From Fragilariopsis cylindrus CCMP1102 (Eukaryota > Bacillariophyta > Bacillariophyceae > Bacillariales > Bacillariaceae): a DNA stretch of 64,000 bases. The DNA lies in the NCBI GenBank assembly GCA_900095095.1, contig FMBT01000373.1, positions 62,001 through 126,000 on the forward strand, written 5' to 3'. Every line of letters starts with the position of its first letter. The first letter of the stretch is position 1. Of this stretch, positions 60,907 to 64,000 are shown in pieces. The notes under the pieces are model-generated. The model saw only the letters and a program-made list of their open reading frames with translations. It did no database searches and had not been told where the DNA came from. The position numbers and the translations under genes were made by a program.

Positions 60907-62457
60907 TCAATCAAATTCATCATCTGATGAACTGTATTCCCAGTGTGGTGGATCGGGTACGGCTATTTCTTGTCCAAGATTGGAAGAATCCAATCTCATG
61001 AGAGTATTGTTTTCATGTGCAATTTGCTCCACTCGATTGAGTAGATTCGCAATAGTATCAGAAACAACGATCGATACATTGGTTTCTTCCTCCTGAAATT
61101 TCTTTTCAACATTCTCTATTAGTTCTTCGATGGTTTCACGAACAAGTTTCTGTGTTATTAGATCCGATTCTCGATTTTCATTCCTAATTTCTTCAAGAAT
61201 CTTTAAGAGACGATCTCTCGCTAATTCTGGCGAATATCGCTCTCTTGTTGGCTTACGTCTCCATTTTATCCCTCCTTTGATTGCATCAAATAGGTGGAAC
61301 GACCGTCGAGTTGTAACAGCAAGATTCATCGAACATTTTCCTTCTGTATCACTCACAGCGTTGTTGTTTTTGATTATTGTTATACCGTGAATTGGATATG
61401 GCAAGATTGCTTGCCAAACAGGGAGATAGTTTTCACTATCGTGAGTAGCATAAAGCAGACATCTACCAAGTTGTGTTCCAATAGCAATATAATTATTCCA
61501 TATATCGACCACCAGCACTGATTCTTCAGTGTTGATCGTAGGATTCCATAAGTCTTGAACAATGATGAACGGTCCTTCCCAACAGTTATTATTACTATCG
61601 TATGTCAATTGACACACATAACCACATAGAGATCCGACAGTAACCCGCAGTGGCGTGTATCGATTTTTATCCAATTTCAAACTCGACAATGGACCATCGA
61701 CAATTATTCTTTCGCTGGTAACATCAACAAAAATAATATCATTGTTATTGCTATTCGTTTTGTTGTTATCCTGTTGTTGTGACCGAAACGTTATTAATTG
61801 AATGGTACCATCTTGACATGCAACTGCCAGTGTGTGCACCGTCGTCGTCGTCGTCGTCGTCGTTGCTATAGTGGTTGGGCTACTTCCATTACTTTCTTTA
61901 TTATTATCATATTCGTCCCTCTCATCATCCTGCCAGTGTACCGTACAAAAATCAAGTGCCATTACAGGAGAATCTACCGAAAAATGCTCTTCAGGCAAAG
62001 CAATTGAAACCAACAAAGATGGATCAGATAAGGAAGGTACATAAAATCGTAATGCTGCATCATCGGCACTACCAAGCCAAACTCCAACAATGTCTTTGTT
62101 ATTATTATCATTATTCTTCTTGTTGTTGTTGTTGTTGATGTTGGATGCTTCGTCGTTGTTGTTGCTTGGGCAATTATCACCACCATCACTATTTCTACTA
62201 AGTGGTTCTTTTTTCCATCTTGCCACACAAGGACAGAGTGGACGAAAGTCTAACAAGGCAGAGGAATAATGATGATGTTCTTGCTGCTGCTGGTCGTTTT
62301 CGTTTTTATCTTCCTCGCAATGATCATCATTTTCGTCTTTATCAGAACGACATGACAACAATCGGGAGGTAAATCGATCTGGTCGTCGTAAAATCAATCG
62401 AGCCTTGGATTTTTGCTTTAAGTTTTTACTATTGTTCATTTTTTTCCTCTCCTCGTT

Positions 62458-62501
<44 letters not shown>

Positions 62502-63318
62502 TATTATTATTACTTGTGTCACTGTGAATAGTACTACTAAGACCCCCCCTGGTTAATTCTGATTGCGACTTTCGGTGATAACTACTACCAACAAGACCAC
62601 TATTTGGCAACGAAGCGAGAGAAGCTGTAGATGGATTACGACGATGCTGCTGCTGCTGCTGCTGGCTGATGCCGCTTTGGCGACGACGATGTTGCTGTTG
62701 TTGTGGTTGATTTGTTGATCCTTCGATAGTATTCATATTCGACATAACTGATATATTATCATCTTTATCATCGATGATAACTGGACCACCAGATGGCCGA
62801 TGTAGATTCATATTATTTGGGGATGACAATAATAAGTCCTGACATTTAAATTGATTTTCTTCGATGAGTGCAGGATCGATAAAGGTCATAGCTTCGATAC
62901 GGTGGTGAACGGTAGTGGTTGCCGTCGAGTCGGAAGATGCTGATAGTTGATTGGATTCTATTCTATCGGTATGTATGCATTCTTTTTCCTCTTCCATTTT
63001 ATTTTGTTCTTTCTCCTCCTCTTCCCCATCCCAATATGCGTATCCTACACATGTCAAGTGAGCAGAATCGCGTGGTACAGAACGGCAGGATATTTTGACA
63101 CCATCATTCTTATTATTCTTATTTGCCGTGCTGCTAGTAATACCAACACCTAAGATGTGATTTTCTGTAGCAAATTGTATTGTTTCAGTTGTGTCATTCC
63201 CCCCAGGTGATGCAACATCATCATCATCGATCGTCGTCGTGTTATTACTTCTTCCGCCACACGAATAACACGTCGTTGGCGTGGTGAAGGGCGATGTAAA
63301 TATCTCTTTAAATTCCAT
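60907..63318 (-). CDS. Large beta-propeller-like protein (possibly kaptin/KICSTOR-like)
   Basis: About 803 aa from the ATG at 63318; the frame is open slightly upstream without an ATG. The N-terminal half is interrupted by Asn, Gln and Glu runs from microsatellites (poly-Asn at about 62464-62511). WD-like or propeller strands are scattered through it: CVGYAYWDGE, VGVWLGSADDAALRFYVPSL, VHTLAVACQDGTIQLITF, RVTVGSLCGYVCQL, VLVVDIWNNYIAIGTQLGRC and IHGITI. The C-terminal 110 residues are a charged helix likely to form a coiled coil (RLLKILEEIRNENRESDLIT, then ETIEELIENVEKKFQEEE), ending in an acidic tail. Layout recalls kaptin, a propeller of the mTORC1-regulating KICSTOR complex, but this is a weak call. 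No signal peptide. Confidence 0.5.
62464..62511. repeat. ATT/AAT trinucleotide run
   Basis: A run of att units on the plus strand (aat in the sense strand of the gene) encodes poly-Asn within the propeller-like protein. Confidence 0.8.
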
Positions 63319-63804
63319 GATTGTTTTGTTTGTTCGCAAGCCGTGTGCGGTACGTATATCATCAATCTATGTATTTGTTCCTTTCGTTCATTACTAGAGA
63401 TTATTTTGCTTCCAATACCATTTAATTATTCTCTACTCTAGCAGTCAGTAATAACTGGTACTTGCTGTAATGTATTCTTATGATCTCTCTCCTATTATTG
63501 ATTTCCTATCTAGCAAGTATTCCTTGGCGGGTTATGTCAAGATCTTCGAATCTATTATTTTAATATATGACGATGATGTGATGTGACTTGGTCTAGCCTA
63601 CTAAGTTGTGTTTTTTCGACACGGTGCTATTCTAGCGACTCGACTCACTCGACTCATGTCCCGCGCGCGAAAATCAAAATGAGATGGGTAGTCGTAATAA
63701 CGTGATTGCAACCTCTAACGTCTATTTACAGAGTTTCGAAGGTTCTTACCGAACAGTTATTTGTATCATCATCGCAATATACTGTACATCATTTACAACA
63801 TTGG
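63319..63804. other. Divergent upstream region
   Basis: AT-rich region upstream of the propeller-like gene and of the frame at 63805. An open frame in phase with 63805 continues upstream through about 63731 and may be an earlier exon (possible acceptor ttacag at about 63725-63730). Confidence 0.4.
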
Positions 63805-64000
63805 ATGCTCTTTGCCATTGGCGTAAAACGTAAAATACAACGTCAGCAAAAGAAAAAGAAAAGAAAAATGGATACTACTAGTTTGAAAGATACAATATTG
63901 AATTATCGAAATAAATTTAAACGATTAGGTCGTACATATCATATTTTGATTGGAAGTCAATTATTTTTTGCTTTAGCAGCGTTTCGATATCATAGACATC
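63805..64000 (+). CDS. Possible 5' part of a gene running off the window
   Basis: From ATG 63805 an open frame runs to the window end (65 codons), with a second ATG at 63868. It reads MLFAIGVKRKIQRQQ, then a Lys/Arg run, then MDTTSLKDTILNYRNKFKRL and a hydrophobic stretch HILIGSQLFFALAAFRYHRH, possibly a membrane segment. The family is not recognised. The upstream in-phase sequence is also open, so the real start may lie further left. Confidence 0.35.
   Translation, partial: MLFAIGVKRKIQRQQKKKKRKMDTTSLKDTILNYRNKFKRLGRTYHILIGSQLFFALAAFRYHRH

Overview
The window is nuclear DNA from a photosynthetic stramenopile, most probably a diatom. It is AT-rich. Genes sit close together on both strands, and introns are few, short (about 90-190 nt) and GT-AG. 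Several products begin with a signal peptide followed by a short motif with a key Phe (AFSF, NSFHS, EGFSS, ALAFT), the bipartite plastid-targeting signature of algae with secondary red plastids. Phytoene desaturase, a thylakoid-lumen protein and a plastid ABC1-type kinase are present. An ankyrin-like protein of a type expanded in diatoms also fits. The genus cannot be fixed from sequence alone.

Layout. 0-5 kb: 3' end of SRP54, an RWD/DUF1115 protein and two unrecognised genes. 5-7 kb: non-coding, with a tandem duplication and a foldback MITE-like element. 7-13 kb: delta-9 acyl-CoA desaturase, a decayed C-terminal piece of a cation/proton antiporter, an ankyrin-like protein, an unknown gene and a mitochondrial-looking CBS-pair protein. 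13.8-24 kb: TMEM184-type membrane protein, Gfo/Idh/MocA dehydrogenase, oxalyl-CoA-synthetase-like ligase and ketopantoate-reductase-like protein. 24.4-27.4 kb: DNA ligase I with two PCNA-binding boxes. 27.8-30.3 kb: an unknown gene and a doubtful membrane gene among three copies of one dispersed repeat. 30.6-37 kb: plastid ABC1 kinase, MTFP1-like protein, a repeat-rich 1.5 kb spacer and argininosuccinate synthase. 37.8-44.6 kb: plastid type I signal peptidase with a MATH-like N-terminal region, Fcf2, a plastid membrane protein and a small repeat protein. 44.7-53.4 kb: molybdenum cofactor sulfurase, an NTF2-like protein and a DEP-domain flavin disulfide reductase carrying a 10-nt micro-exon. 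54.7-64 kb: dTMP kinase, a lumen protein, phytoene desaturase, a conserved-looking small protein, a beta-propeller-like protein and the start of another gene.

The genes are ordinary eukaryotic neighbours, not an operon. Plastid functions recur: carotenoid synthesis, a lumen protein, precursor processing and ABC1 kinase. Two palindromic TGACGTCA sites lie about 180-220 bp upstream of plastid-protein starts. No virus-like element, CRISPR array, rRNA or tRNA was found.

A pattern that cuts across the window is single-base frame breaks in otherwise well conserved genes, mostly at short homopolymers: four in DNA ligase I, one in the desaturase, one in the 60 kb gene, and suspected ones elsewhere. 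The simplest reading is residual indel error in a long-read assembly. It matters for anyone using the gene models.
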